A DNA stretch of 64,000 nt from Hydrogenophaga sp. (lineage in GTDB: Bacteria > Pseudomonadota > Gammaproteobacteria > Burkholderiales > Burkholderiaceae_C): NCBI RefSeq assembly GCF_025699295.1, contig NZ_JAILWB010000006.1, positions 1 through 64,000 of the forward strand, written 5' to 3'. Below the pieces are notes generated by a model. It was not told the DNA's origin, made no database searches, and saw only the letters and a program-made list of their open reading frames with translations. Numbering within the stretch: position 1 is the first letter of the stretch; each line of letters begins with the position of its first letter. The translations under genes were made by a program, and so were the position numbers. This document shows, in pieces, positions 20,665 to 30,200 of this stretch.

Positions 20665-21982
20665 GATGTCGACCTACGCCGTCTTCATGCTGGTCGGCTT
20701 CTTCGCGATGCTGATGATCGGCATCCCTGTGGCGATCAGCCTGGCCGTCACAGGCTTCGTATTCGGCTGGCTGGGCTTCGGCACCAGCCTGTTCAACCTG
20801 CTGCCCGCGCGCTTCTACGGCATCGTCAGCGGCTACCAGTGGATGGCGATTCCGCTGTTCGTCTTCATGGGCGTGATGCTGGAGAAATCGCGCCTGGCGG
20901 ACGACCTGCTCGACGTGATGGGCCACCTCGCGGGTGGGTTGCGCGGCGGCATGGCCATCGGCATCGTGCTGTTCGGCGTGCTCATGGGCGCGACCACCGG
21001 CATCGTCGGCGCGACCATCATCACCCTGGGCCTGCTGACCCTGCCCACGCTGATCCGGCGCGGCTACGACAAGAGCGTGGCCTGCGGCGTGATCTGCGCT
21101 TCGGGCACGCTGGGCCAGATCATCCCGCCCAGCCTGATCCTGATCCTGCTCTCGGACATCATGCAACTCTCGGTGGGCACGTTGTTCGCCGCCGCGGTGG
21201 GCCCGGGCATGCTGCTGGCGGCGGTGTACATCGTCTACCTGGTGGTGATGGGCTGGCTGCGCCCGGCGAGCATGCCGCCGATCCCGGTGGCCGAGCGCGA
21301 CGCGGTCTCGCGCCGCCAGCTGTGGGTGCGCTTCTTCAAGGTGCTGGTGCCGCCGGTGATGCTGGTGGTGGCGGTGCTGGGCTCCATCGTCGGCGGCGTC
21401 GCCGCGCCCACCGAGGCGGCCTCCATGGGCGCAGTCGGCGCGGTGCTGATCACCGCGCTGTCGGGCCGCCTGAGCTGGAAGACACTGCGCGAGACCGCGC
21501 TGGACACCAGCAAGATCACCGCCATCATGATGTTCATCCTCATGACGGCGCAGGTGTTCGCGCTCTCGTTTCGCGGCCTGCATGGCGAAGACCTGATCGT
21601 CTCGATGTTCGACGCACTGCCGGGCGGCACCAACACCGCCATCTGGTTCATGCTGCTGATCATCTTCGTGCTCGGCTTCTTCATCGAGTGGATCGAGATC
21701 AGCTACATCGCTGTGCCGCTGTTCCTGCCCATTCTGATCAAGCTGGGCGTGGACCCGGTCTGGCTGGCGATGCTGATCACGCTGAACCTGCAGTCGAGCT
21801 TTCTCACGCCGCCGTTCGGCTGGGCGCTGTTCTACCTCAAGGGTGTGGCGCCGCCGGAGGTGAACATCAAGGACATCTACCAAGGCGTGCTGCCCTTCAT
21901 CGGCCTGCAGTTCCTGGCGCTGCTGCTGTTGTTCCTCTTCCCGCAGATCGCGCTCTGGCTGCCCAGGGCCATTGGCTGGTAG
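20657..21982 (+). CDS. TRAP transporter large permease (DctM family)
   Basis: A 441-aa inner-membrane protein of the ion-transporter superfamily, with 11-12 hydrophobic segments. It includes the DctM stretches GIPVAISLAVTGFVFGWLG, GATTGIVGATIITLGLL and CASGTLGQIIPPSLILILL, and ends QSSFLTPPFGWALFYLKG. The start is GTG 20657, giving the 8-nt overlap with dctQ; ATG 20666 is an alternative. Together with the binding protein it completes a TRAP importer. Confidence 0.93.
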   Translation: MFEMSTYAVFMLVGFFAMLMIGIPVAISLAVTGFVFGWLGFGTSLFNLLPARFYGIVSGYQWMAIPLFVFMGVMLEKSRLADDLLDVMGHLAGGLRGGMAIGIVLFGVLMGATTGIVGATIITLGLLTLPTLIRRGYDKSVACGVICASGTLGQIIPPSLILILLSDIMQLSVGTLFAAAVGPGMLLAAVYIVYLVVMGWLRPASMPPIPVAERDAVSRRQLWVRFFKVLVPPVMLVVAVLGSIVGGVAAPTEAASMGAVGAVLITALSGRLSWKTLRETALDTSKITAIMMFILMTAQVFALSFRGLHGEDLIVSMFDALPGGTNTAIWFMLLIIFVLGFFIEWIEISYIAVPLFLPILIKLGVDPVWLAMLITLNLQSSFLTPPFGWALFYLKGVAPPEVNIKDIYQGVLPFIGLQFLALLLLFLFPQIALWLPRAIGW

Positions 21983-21987
21983 ACCCC

Positions 21988-22824
21988 ATGGAACTCTTCC
22001 ACCAACACAGCGCCGCGTGGCTGCTGGGGCTGGCGCTGGCCCTGCTCGCCACCGGCCTGGTCGCGGGCGTGCTCGCCGGCCTGCTCGGCGTGGGCGGCGG
22101 CATCGTCATCGTGCCGGTGCTCTACCACCTGTTCACCCTGCTGGGCATCGACGAGAGCGTGCGCATGCACGTGACCGTGGGCACCTCGCTGGCCACCATC
22201 ATCCCAACCTCCATCCTGTCCAGCCGCGCGCACCGCAAACGCGGCAGCCTGGACATGGCGCTCATCCGGCGCCTCATGCCGGCGGTGATCGTGGGCGTGG
22301 TGATCGGCTCGGTGGCCAGCCGTTACCTCAGCGGCGCGGCGCTCACCGCGGTGTTCGCCACGGTGGCGCTGGCGGTGGCGCTCAACATGGCCTTCAAGCG
22401 CGACGGCTTTGCGCTGCGCGACGGCCTGCCCGGCACCGTGGGCACGGCCTTCATCGGCAGCGGCATCGGCGGCGTCTCCACCCTCATGGGCATTGGTGGT
22501 GGTACGTTGTCGGTGCCGATCCTCAACGCGTTGCGCGTGCCCATGCACACCGCCGTGGGCACGGGCGCCATGCTGGGCATGGTGATCAGTTTCCCGGGCG
22601 CGCTCGCATTCCTGTTCAACGGCCTGGGCATGCCGCTGCGCCCGCCGTTCAGCCTGGGCTACGTGAACCTGCTGGGCATGGCCCTGATCGTGCCCGCGAC
22701 AATGGCGACCACCGGCTGGGGTGCGACACTCGCGCACCGCATCGATGCGAAGCGACTGCGCCAGGTGTTCGCGGCCTTCCTGGCCCTCACCGCGCTGCGC
22801 ATGTTCTACGGACTGTTCACCTGA
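21988..22824 (+). CDS. TauE/SafE (TSUP) family membrane transporter
   Basis: A 278-aa permease with two homologous halves, each carrying the family loop (GLLGVGGGIVIVPVL near residue 27 and GIGGGTLSVPIL near 165). TSUP members export sulfite, sulfoacetate or other sulfur or organic anions. It starts 5 nt after dctM and is followed 16 nt later by the gamma-glutamyltransferase gene, so it is part of the same transcript. Direction and substrate are not shown by the sequence. Confidence 0.9.
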   Translation: MELFHQHSAAWLLGLALALLATGLVAGVLAGLLGVGGGIVIVPVLYHLFTLLGIDESVRMHVTVGTSLATIIPTSILSSRAHRKRGSLDMALIRRLMPAVIVGVVIGSVASRYLSGAALTAVFATVALAVALNMAFKRDGFALRDGLPGTVGTAFIGSGIGGVSTLMGIGGGTLSVPILNALRVPMHTAVGTGAMLGMVISFPGALAFLFNGLGMPLRPPFSLGYVNLLGMALIVPATMATTGWGATLAHRIDAKRLRQVFAAFLALTALRMFYGLFT

Positions 22825-22840
22825 AGACGAGACAAGCAAG

Positions 22841-24427
22841 ATGATCCACACCCTCAAGGCCCTGGGCGGCATGCAGGTCGCGCCCCACCACCTGGCCGCG
22901 CAGGCCGGGCGCGACGTGCTGCGCGACGGCGGCAACGCGGTCGAGGCCATGGTGGCCGCGGCCGCCGCGATCGCGGTGGTCTACCCGCACATGAACGCCA
23001 TCGGTGGCGACGGCTTCTGGCTGATCCACGAACCGGGCCAGCCGGTGGTGGCGATCGACGCCTGCGGCCCGGCCGCCGCCCTGGCCACGCGCGACTTTTA
23101 TGCAGGCATGGACGCCATCCCTTCGCGCGGCCCCACCGCCGCCCTCACCGTGGCCGGCACCATCGGAGGCTGGGCCAAGGCGCTGGAGGTCGCAGCGCCC
23201 TGGGGCACGCCGCTGCCGCTGTCGCGCCTGCTGGCCGACGGCATCCGCCATGCGCGCGACGGCATCGCCGTCACCACCAGCCAGGCCGCGCTCACGCGCG
23301 ACAAGCTGGCCGGCCTGAAAGACGCGCCCGGCTTCGCGCCCACCTACCTGGTCAACGGCCAGCCGCCCTTGCCCGGCCACGTGCTCAAGCAGCCGGCGCT
23401 GGGCCGCACCCTGGCCACGCTGGCCGAGCGCGGGCTGGACGACTTCTACCGCGGCGAACTCGCGCAACGCATCGGCGCCGAGCTGGAGCGCCTGGGCAGC
23501 CCGCTGCGCACCAGCGACCTGGCGGCCTATGCGGCGCAGCGCGTCGCGCCGCTGGCGGTGCGCCTGGCCGACAGCACCGTTTACAACCTGCCGCCGCCCA
23601 CGCAGGGCCTGGCCGCGCTGATGATCATCGGCCTGTTCGAGCGCCTGGGCGTCACCGAGGGCGAGGGTTTTGCGCACCTGCATGGCCTGGTGGAAGCGAC
23701 CAAGCGCGCCTTCCGCGTGCGCGAGCGCGTGGTGACCGACCCCTGCCGCCTGCCCGCCGATCCGCAGGGCTTTCTGGCGCCCGAGGCGCTGGACGCGCTG
23801 GCCCGCGACATTGACATGCAGCGCGCCCTGCCCTGGCCCGACCCGGCCGCGCCCGGCGACACGATCTGGATGGGCGCGATCGACGCACAGGGCCGCGCGG
23901 TCAGCTTCATCCAGAGCGTGTACTGGGAATTCGGCTCGGGCACGGTGCTGCAGGACACCGGCATCTGCTGGCAGAACCGCGGCACCAGCTTCTCGCTTGA
24001 GCCAAAGGCGCTCAACAGCCTGGAGCCGGGGCGCAAACCCTTCCACACGCTCAATCCCTCGCTGGCGGTGTTCGACGACGGCCGCGTCATGCCCTACGGC
24101 ACCATGGGCGGCGAGGGCCAGCCGCAGACGCAGGCGGCGGTGTTCACGCGCTACGCACGCTTCGGCCAGCCGCTGCAGCAGGCGGTGAGCGCGCCGCGCT
24201 GGCTGCTGGGCCGCACCTGGGGCGACGTGAGCACCAGCCTCAAGCTGGAGAACCGCTTTGACCCGGCGCTGGTGGCCGCGTTGAAGGACGCGGGCCACGT
24301 GGTTGAGCTGCTGCCCGAGACCTTCAGCGACACCATGGGCCACGCCGGCGCGCTGGTGCGCCATGCCAGCGGCGTGATCGAAGGCGCGGCCGATCCGCGC
24401 AGCGATGGCTGCGTGGCGGCCGTGTGA
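22841..24427 (+). CDS. gamma-glutamyltransferase-family hydrolase
   Basis: A 528-aa Ntn-hydrolase of the GGT family. Such proteins self-cleave before a threonine; here the candidate is the Thr at about residue 341 in GDTIWMGAIDAQG. PFHTLNPSLAV and YGTMGGEGQPQTQ downstream are conserved small-subunit motifs. Unlike classical periplasmic GGT it has no signal peptide, so it should act in the cytoplasm. Its place behind a TRAP importer suggests that it hydrolyses a gamma-glutamyl or similar amide taken up by that system. Substrate is inference. Confidence 0.88.
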   Translation: MIHTLKALGGMQVAPHHLAAQAGRDVLRDGGNAVEAMVAAAAAIAVVYPHMNAIGGDGFWLIHEPGQPVVAIDACGPAAALATRDFYAGMDAIPSRGPTAALTVAGTIGGWAKALEVAAPWGTPLPLSRLLADGIRHARDGIAVTTSQAALTRDKLAGLKDAPGFAPTYLVNGQPPLPGHVLKQPALGRTLATLAERGLDDFYRGELAQRIGAELERLGSPLRTSDLAAYAAQRVAPLAVRLADSTVYNLPPPTQGLAALMIIGLFERLGVTEGEGFAHLHGLVEATKRAFRVRERVVTDPCRLPADPQGFLAPEALDALARDIDMQRALPWPDPAAPGDTIWMGAIDAQGRAVSFIQSVYWEFGSGTVLQDTGICWQNRGTSFSLEPKALNSLEPGRKPFHTLNPSLAVFDDGRVMPYGTMGGEGQPQTQAAVFTRYARFGQPLQQAVSAPRWLLGRTWGDVSTSLKLENRFDPALVAALKDAGHVVELLPETFSDTMGHAGALVRHASGVIEGAADPRSDGCVAAV

Positions 24428-25515
24428 ACGCGCCTGCGAGCGCGGGCGAGCGCCTGCCCTTCATCGACCTGCTCAAGGCGGTCGGCTCGCAGCTGATCGT
24501 GCTGCACCACCTGGCTTTCTACGGACCCATGTCCGACTGGACACACCAGCTCGCACCGGGCCTCGTGGCCTGGTTCAGCCAGGACGCGCGCATGGCGGTT
24601 CAGGTGTTCCTGGTGGTCGCCGGGTTCCTGGCCGCGCGCAGCCTCGCGCCCGACGGTGTGCCGCGCGCTGGCTCGCCTGCCGTCCTGCTGCGGCAGCGTT
24701 ATGTGCGCGTCGCACTGCCCTTCATCGCCGCGCTGCTCGTGGCCATGGTGTGCACCGAAGCCGCGCGGCTGTGGATGGCGCCGCACGACTCGTTGCCCGC
24801 GCCGCCCGGCCTGTGGCAGTTCATTGCCCACGCGCTGCTGCTGCACACGCTGCTGGACGTGGATTCGCTCTCGGCCGGCGTCTGGTACGTGGCAATCGAC
24901 TTCCAGCTCTACGCCCTGCTGCTCGGCCTGCTCTGGCTGGCGCGGCGTGCGCCGCCGGGGCCATGGCTGCCGGCACTGGTCGGGCTGGTGGTGGCGGCCT
25001 CGCTGTTCCACTTCAACCGCGACGCGCACTGGGACAGCTGGGCGCTGTACTTCTTCGGCGCCTACGGCCTGGGCGTGCTGACCCACGGCGCCACGCGCAG
25101 CGACGCGGTCTGGTGCGGCGGTGGCCGCTGGATCATGGCCGCGCTGGTGGCCCTGGCGCTGCTCGCGCTGGTCCTTGATTTCCGCGAACGCATCGCGCTG
25201 GCGCTGGGCGTCGCCCTGCTGCTGGCCTGCGCGCAGCGCCAGGGCTGGCTCCACACCTGGCCACGCCACCGCGCGGTGGCCTACCTCGGCCGCATCTCCT
25301 ACGCGGTGTTCCTGCTCAACTTCCCCGTCGCGCTGGTGGTCAACGCGCTGTTCACGCGCTACGGCAACGCCGATCCGGTCACGCAGACCGTGGGTGTGCT
25401 GCTGGCCTGGCTGGCGTGCAACCTGGCGGGTGCGCTGTTCCACCAAGCAGTGGAACAGCGCCTGAGCCGTGTGGGCCGCCGCCGCACGCGACCACCGGCG
25501 CTCAGCGCCCGGTGA
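24424..25515 (+). CDS. acyltransferase 3 family membrane protein
   Basis: A 363-aa integral membrane acyltransferase (OafA-like) with about ten hydrophobic segments. The N-terminal motif PFIDLLKAVGSQLIVLHHLAFYG carries the histidines typical of the family, and GVWYVAIDFQLY lies near residue 155. The start is GTG 24424, overlapping the GGT stop (GTGA). Its 3' end overlaps the convergent crotonase gene by 14 nt. The acceptor could be a glycan or lipid; its link to the TRAP operon may only be positional. Confidence 0.85.
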   Translation: MNAPASAGERLPFIDLLKAVGSQLIVLHHLAFYGPMSDWTHQLAPGLVAWFSQDARMAVQVFLVVAGFLAARSLAPDGVPRAGSPAVLLRQRYVRVALPFIAALLVAMVCTEAARLWMAPHDSLPAPPGLWQFIAHALLLHTLLDVDSLSAGVWYVAIDFQLYALLLGLLWLARRAPPGPWLPALVGLVVAASLFHFNRDAHWDSWALYFFGAYGLGVLTHGATRSDAVWCGGGRWIMAALVALALLALVLDFRERIALALGVALLLACAQRQGWLHTWPRHRAVAYLGRISYAVFLLNFPVALVVNALFTRYGNADPVTQTVGVLLAWLACNLAGALFHQAVEQRLSRVGRRRTRPPALSAR

Positions 25516-26323
25516 ACCGCGCCGCGCGCTTCTCCTGGAACGACAGCACGCCCTCGCGCGCGTCCGCGCTGTTGGCCAGTCGCCGTTGCGTGGCCTCGAA
25601 TTCGTCGGCGGCGGCCATGGGCCCCTCTTCCACCGCCTTGCGCGCGTTGAGCCGCGTGGCCACCACCGCCAGCGGCGCCTGCTGCGCAATGGCTTCGGCG
25701 ATGCGCAGGGCTTCGTCGAGTTCGCCGCCAGCGGGCACCACGCGCTGCACGAAATGCAGGCGCAGGGCCTCGGCGCTGTCGAAGACGTCGGCCGCCAGCA
25801 GGTGCAGCAGCGCGTTGCCCAGGCCGGCGCGTTCGGCCATGCGCAGTGTGGCGCCGCCCGTGGCCATGATGCCGCGCTGCACCTCCAGCTGCGAGAAGCG
25901 GCAGTCGTCGGCCGCAACCACGATGTCGGCCGCCAGCATCAGTTCAATGCCCAGCGTGTAGGTGATGCCCTTGACGGCCACCACCATGGGCTTGGTGCGC
26001 CGCCGGTAGCCGGGGCGGCCCAGGTCGGTCGGGTCCACCAGCCCTTGAGCGATGGCGCGCTCGCCGCGCTGCATCAGCGGCGCGAAGCTGGGCAGGTCGA
26101 GCCCGGCGGTGAAGTGGTCGCCCAGGGCATGCAGCACGCCCACGCGAAGCGCGGGGTCGTCGTCGAGCCGGGTGTAGGCCGCGGCCAGCGCCTGCAGCAT
26201 GGCGGGCGTGAAGCCGTTGCGCTTGGTGGGCCGGTCGATGCCGATCAGCAGCAGGTGGCCGCGCACCTCGGTGCGGATGCGGCCTTCAGCGAGGGTGGGG
26301 GTTGCGTCAGTCATGCGTGCCAT
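25502..26323 (-). CDS. crotonase-fold enoyl-CoA hydratase/isomerase
   Basis: A 273-aa crotonase. The oxyanion-hole elements are DHFTAGLDLPSF (residues about 68-79) and KGITYTLGIELMLAADI (about 117-133). One catalytic-side glutamate is present in LEVQRGIMATGG, but the second glutamate of true hydratases has no clear counterpart (GNALLHLLAADVF). The protein may therefore be an isomerase or thioesterase-like member. Starts at 26323 or 26314 are both possible and neither has a clear ribosome site. Confidence 0.82.
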   Translation of the reverse strand: MARMTDATPTLAEGRIRTEVRGHLLLIGIDRPTKRNGFTPAMLQALAAAYTRLDDDPALRVGVLHALGDHFTAGLDLPSFAPLMQRGERAIAQGLVDPTDLGRPGYRRRTKPMVVAVKGITYTLGIELMLAADIVVAADDCRFSQLEVQRGIMATGGATLRMAERAGLGNALLHLLAADVFDSAEALRLHFVQRVVPAGGELDEALRIAEAIAQQAPLAVVATRLNARKAVEEGPMAAADEFEATQRRLANSADAREGVLSFQEKRAARFTGR

Positions 26324-26376
26324 CGTAGGCTGGCGCGACCCTGTGCACCCATCACATCGGTGACTACACTGCCCCC

Positions 26377-26598
26377 ATGAACGCCCCTGCCAACGCCCTG
26401 CCGGACGCCACCCGATGCCCCCTGTGCGGCGGCGACAACCGCTGCGCGATGGAGATTCAGCGCGCCACGGGCGAGGTGCAGCCGCCGTGCTGGTGCGTGG
26501 GCACCACCTTCGACCCGGATTTGTTCAAGCGCATTCCCGACGCGGCGCGCGGGCAGGCCTGCATCTGCGCGGCCTGCGTGGCTGCGGCCAGGTCCTAG
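26377..26598 (+). CDS. cysteine-rich CWC-family protein
   Basis: A 73-aa protein with seven cysteines, arranged CPLCGGDNRCAME, PPCWC, and ACICAAC. This is the small cysteine-rich CWC family, presumed metal-binding and of unknown role. It is divergent from the crotonase gene, and its last bases overlap the convergent AI-2E-family gene by 4 nt. Confidence 0.85.
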   Translation: MNAPANALPDATRCPLCGGDNRCAMEIQRATGEVQPPCWCVGTTFDPDLFKRIPDAARGQACICAACVAAARS

Positions 26599-27686
26599 GT
26601 ATTCGGGTCGTCGTCCCTGGCGGGCGGCGCGGGCGCCACGCTCATGCTGTGCACCCACTCGCGCCAGATCGCCACCAGCAGCGCCATGAGCACCGGGCCG
26701 ACGAACAGGCCGACGATGCCCATGGTGGTCACGCCGCCCACCAGACCGAAGAAGGTCGGCAGAAAGGGCAGCTTCACCGGCCCGCCCACCAGGCGCGGAC
26801 GCAGGGTCTTGTCGACGATGAAGAGTTCGATGGAACCCCAGGCGAACAGGCCCAGGCCGGCCCAGAAGTGGCCCGAGCCCACGAGGTAGAGCGAGACCAG
26901 GGTGAACGACAGCGGCGCACCCCCGGGGATCAGCGCCATGAAACCGGTGGCCACGCCCAGCAGCACGGGCGAGGGCACGCCCGCGATCCAGTAGGCCACG
27001 CCCAGCACCACGCCCTCGCCCACGGCAATGAGGCCCAGGCCGGTGACGGTGGCGCTGACGGTGGCCGGCACCACGCGCGAGAAGCGCTGCCACTGCAGCG
27101 GCAGCAGGCGCTCGCCGACGGTGTCGAGCTGGCCCGCGATGCGAGCGCCATCCTTGTAGACGAAGAACAGCGTGATCAGCATGAACAGCAGCGTGAGCGC
27201 CAGGTGGGCCACATCGCCCGTGGCGCTGAGCACCCAGCGGTAGATGTTGCCGATGTGCTGCCCGCTGAGGATCTGCACCCAGTCGCCCAGCGCATGGGGT
27301 TCGCCCAGGTGCTCGCGCCAGTAGGTGGCCAGCGTCTCGCCCACCCAGGGCAGGGCAACGATCCAGGCCGGTGGCGGCGCGCCGTGGCGGTTGACTTCGA
27401 GCAGCCAGTCCACGAAGGCGCTCGCCTCCTTGAGCGCGTAGTGCAGCGCGATGGTCAGGGGCACGATCAGCACCACGATCACCACCACCAGCGCCAGGCT
27501 GGCCGCCAGCGTGGTGCTGCCTCCGCAGGCGCGCACGGTGCGGCGGAACAGTGGCCAGCTCGCGAAGCCGATGATGAGCGCGGCCAGCACCGGCACCAGG
27601 AACCCCCGGAAGAAATAGACGCCAGCCGCCACGATCAGCAGCAGCAGGCCGCGAACGATCAGTGAGGCGTGCGGGACAGGGGGCAT
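26595..27686 (-). CDS. AI-2E family (PerM-like) membrane transporter
   Basis: A 363-aa inner-membrane protein with the family pattern of hydrophobic pairs at the N-terminus (ASLIVRGLLLLIVAAGVYFF), a soluble loop from about 100 to 160, and the C-terminal signature GFMALIPGGAPLSF plus LPTFFGLVGGVTTMGIVGLFVGPV. Members were linked to export of autoinducer-2 or to sodium/proton exchange; the substrate is open. The ATG at 27686 is taken as start since sequence upstream of it is unlike the family. Confidence 0.88.
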   Translation of the reverse strand: MPPVPHASLIVRGLLLLIVAAGVYFFRGFLVPVLAALIIGFASWPLFRRTVRACGGSTTLAASLALVVVIVVLIVPLTIALHYALKEASAFVDWLLEVNRHGAPPPAWIVALPWVGETLATYWREHLGEPHALGDWVQILSGQHIGNIYRWVLSATGDVAHLALTLLFMLITLFFVYKDGARIAGQLDTVGERLLPLQWQRFSRVVPATVSATVTGLGLIAVGEGVVLGVAYWIAGVPSPVLLGVATGFMALIPGGAPLSFTLVSLYLVGSGHFWAGLGLFAWGSIELFIVDKTLRPRLVGGPVKLPFLPTFFGLVGGVTTMGIVGLFVGPVLMALLVAIWREWVHSMSVAPAPPARDDDPNT

Positions 27687-27817
27687 GGGAACAGGCGGCG
27701 CAAAAGGACGGGACGGGGCGGACCCGGGCCAATATACCCGAGCCCCATGGCGCATCGACCCCGGCCGGCGCAGCGCAAACCCGCTAAGCTTGACCGCGCC
27801 ACCCGCCGCGCCCGCCC

Positions 27818-29326
27818 ATGCCACCAGCCCCCAGCGACTCCTCACTGCCTGCCCTGCGCGAACGCTACGGCGAGCGCTACCGCTGGCTGCTGCTGCTCTC
27901 GGTGATGGTGGGCACCATGGCGGCCATCATGTCCTCGACCGTCATCAACGTGGCGATTCCGGACATGAGCCACCACTTCACACTGGGCCAGGAGCGTGCG
28001 CAGTGGGTCACCTCGGGTTTCATGGCGGCCATGACGGTGTCCATGCTGACCACGCCCTGGCTGCTGGCGCGTTATGGCTACCGGCGCACCTACGAAGGCT
28101 GCATGTGGCTGCTGCTGGCCGGTGGTGTGGCCGGCGGCTTCGCCAACGACTTCCCGCTGGTGCTGGCCGCGCGCGTGGCCGAGGGCCTGGCCGCCGGCGT
28201 GGTGCAACCCATTCCGGCCATCATCATCCTGCGCGCCTTCCTGCCGCACGAACAGGGGCGCGCCAGCGGCATCTTCGGCATGGGCGTGGTGCTCGCGCCG
28301 GCACTGGGGCCCAGCATTGGCGGCCTGCTGGTCGACGGCTTCGGCTGGCGCTCGATCTTCTTCATGGTGGTGCCGTTCTGCGTCGCCTCGCTCTGGCTGG
28401 CGCGCCGCTTCGTGCCCACCACCTCACCGGGCGGCGAGGCCGCCAACCCGCAGGGCGCGGGCCTGGACTGGCGTGGCCTGCTGCTGGCGGCCGCGGGCAC
28501 GCTGTGCCTGCTCAACGGCCTGGTCGAGTTGCACGGCGGTACCGCACTTGCCGCGGCGACCCTGCTGGGCGGCGCGGCCCTCATCCTGGTGCTGTTCGTC
28601 GTGCTGCAGCGGCGCACGCTCAGCGCGCGCCGGGCGCACCCGGCCCAGGGCGTGGACCCGCTGATGAACCTCATGCTGTTCAAGGACCGGCGCTTCGGCA
28701 TGGGCAGCATCGTCGCCTTCATCTACGGCATTGCGCTGTTCGGCTCCACCTACCTGCTGCCGGTCTACATGCAGAGCGGCCTGGGCCTGTCGGCCTCCCA
28801 CGTGGGCACCATCCTGCTGCCCTCGGGCCTGGTGCTGGCGGTGGTGATCGCCGGCGTGGGCCGCCTGGCCGACCACCAGCCCACACACCGGCTGGTGAGC
28901 ATCGGCCTGGTGTTGCTGAGCGCATCGTTCGCGCTGATGGTCACCATCGACCCGGGTCGCCCGGCGCAGGTCATCCCGCTGCTGGTGATCTGGGCGATCC
29001 TGGGCCGCGTCGGCCTGGGCTTCATCCTGCCCTCGCTCAACATCGGCGCCATGCGCGGCCTGGAGCGTACCCACATTCCGCAGGGCGCCAGCGTCATCAA
29101 CTTCCTGCGCATGCTCGGCGGCGCGGCCGGCGTGAGCCTGTGCGGCATCGTGCTCGAATGGCGCCTGGCCGCGCACGGCGCCAGCCTCACCGCCGCCAGC
29201 GCCAACGTGCCCGCGCGCGTGGCGGCGTTCGAGGAAACCTTCCTCATGCTCGCGGCCATCTGTGCGCTGGCGCTGACCGCTGCGCTGAAACTGCGGGATG
29301 CGCCGCCGGCATCGGGTTCAAAATAG
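27818..29326 (+). CDS. MFS drug exporter, DHA2 (EmrB-like) family
   Basis: A 502-aa inner-membrane antiporter with about 14 hydrophobic segments. Motif A-like LLARYGYRRTYEG falls near residue 82 and motif C GMGVVLAPALGPSIGGLL near 150, both typical of proton-driven multidrug exporters of the DHA2 group. No membrane-fusion partner gene lies beside it. It runs into the glutamine amidotransferase gene after 5 nt. Confidence 0.9.
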   Translation: MPPAPSDSSLPALRERYGERYRWLLLLSVMVGTMAAIMSSTVINVAIPDMSHHFTLGQERAQWVTSGFMAAMTVSMLTTPWLLARYGYRRTYEGCMWLLLAGGVAGGFANDFPLVLAARVAEGLAAGVVQPIPAIIILRAFLPHEQGRASGIFGMGVVLAPALGPSIGGLLVDGFGWRSIFFMVVPFCVASLWLARRFVPTTSPGGEAANPQGAGLDWRGLLLAAAGTLCLLNGLVELHGGTALAAATLLGGAALILVLFVVLQRRTLSARRAHPAQGVDPLMNLMLFKDRRFGMGSIVAFIYGIALFGSTYLLPVYMQSGLGLSASHVGTILLPSGLVLAVVIAGVGRLADHQPTHRLVSIGLVLLSASFALMVTIDPGRPAQVIPLLVIWAILGRVGLGFILPSLNIGAMRGLERTHIPQGASVINFLRMLGGAAGVSLCGIVLEWRLAAHGASLTAASANVPARVAAFEETFLMLAAICALALTAALKLRDAPPASGSK

Positions 29327-29331
29327 CCGCC

Positions 29332-30096
29332 ATGTGCCAACTGCTCGGCCTCAACTGCGCCACGCCCACCGACGCGTCGTTCAGCTTCACCGGCTTCTGC
29401 CAGCGCGGCGGCCGCACCGACCACCATGCCGACGGCTGGGGCATTGCCTTCTTCGAGGGCAAGGGGCTGCGCCTGTTCGTCGACCACCAGAGCGCGGCCG
29501 ATTCGCCGATGGCCGAGTTCCTGCAGGGCTACCCGCTCAAGAGCCGCAACATCATTGCCCATGTGCGCAAGGCCACCATTGGCGAGGTCGCGCTGGAGAA
29601 CGCCCATCCCTTCGTGCGCCAGCTCTGGGGCCGGCAGTGGGTGTTCGCGCACAACGGCGACCTGAAGGACTACGACCCGCCACTGCACAGCCTGTTCCGC
29701 CCCGTGGGCACCACCGACAGCGAGCGCGCCTTCTGCTGGCTGATGCAGGAACTCGCGAAGTCGCACGCCAGCCTGCCCGACGTGGACGAGCTCACCCTCA
29801 CGCTGCGCGAGCTGGTGCCGCAGGTGCGCCGTTTCGGCAGCTTCAACTTCCTGCTCTCGAATGGCGAGGCGCTGTGGGCGCACTGCAGCACCAAGCTGCA
29901 CTGGCTGGTGCGCCAGCACCCGTTTGCCCAGGCCACGCTGATGGACCAGGACTGGACGGTGAACTTCGCCGAACTCAACCACCCGGGCGACCGCGCCGCC
30001 GTGGTGGTGACCACACCGCTGACCAGCAACGAGCTGTGGACCGCCTTCGAGCCCGACGAGCTCAAGGTGTTCGTGGACGGCCTGCCCCTGCCGTGA
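29332..30096 (+). CDS. class II glutamine amidotransferase (YafJ family)
   Basis: A 254-aa Ntn-type glutaminase domain. Cys2, exposed after removal of the start methionine (MCQLLGLN), is the nucleophile; RTDHHADGWGIAFF near residue 30, IAHVRKATIG near 80 and HNGDLKD near 107 complete the glutamine site. No synthetase domain is attached, as in YafJ. Five nt separate it from the MFS gene, so the two are probably co-transcribed. Acceptor unknown. Confidence 0.9.
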   Translation: MCQLLGLNCATPTDASFSFTGFCQRGGRTDHHADGWGIAFFEGKGLRLFVDHQSAADSPMAEFLQGYPLKSRNIIAHVRKATIGEVALENAHPFVRQLWGRQWVFAHNGDLKDYDPPLHSLFRPVGTTDSERAFCWLMQELAKSHASLPDVDELTLTLRELVPQVRRFGSFNFLLSNGEALWAHCSTKLHWLVRQHPFAQATLMDQDWTVNFAELNHPGDRAAVVVTTPLTSNELWTAFEPDELKVFVDGLPLP

Positions 30097-30101
30097 CGGG
30101 A

Positions 30102-30137
30102 AACCCCCTGGGCGTTCCCTTGGTACCCCGGGGGGTT
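30102..30137 (+). terminator. GC-rich hairpin between amidotransferase and ABC operon
   Basis: AACCCCCTGGG (30102-30112) can pair with CCCCGGGGGGTT (30126-30137), with one mismatch or bulge, 6 nt after the amidotransferase stop. A U-tract is lacking, so it is a weak terminator or an attenuator ahead of the ABC genes. Confidence 0.5.
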
Positions 30138-30200
30138 ACTATCATCGGGCTTCCCCCGGGGCCGACGCCCCCATCGAAAACCAACGAAGGAGACTTTGAC

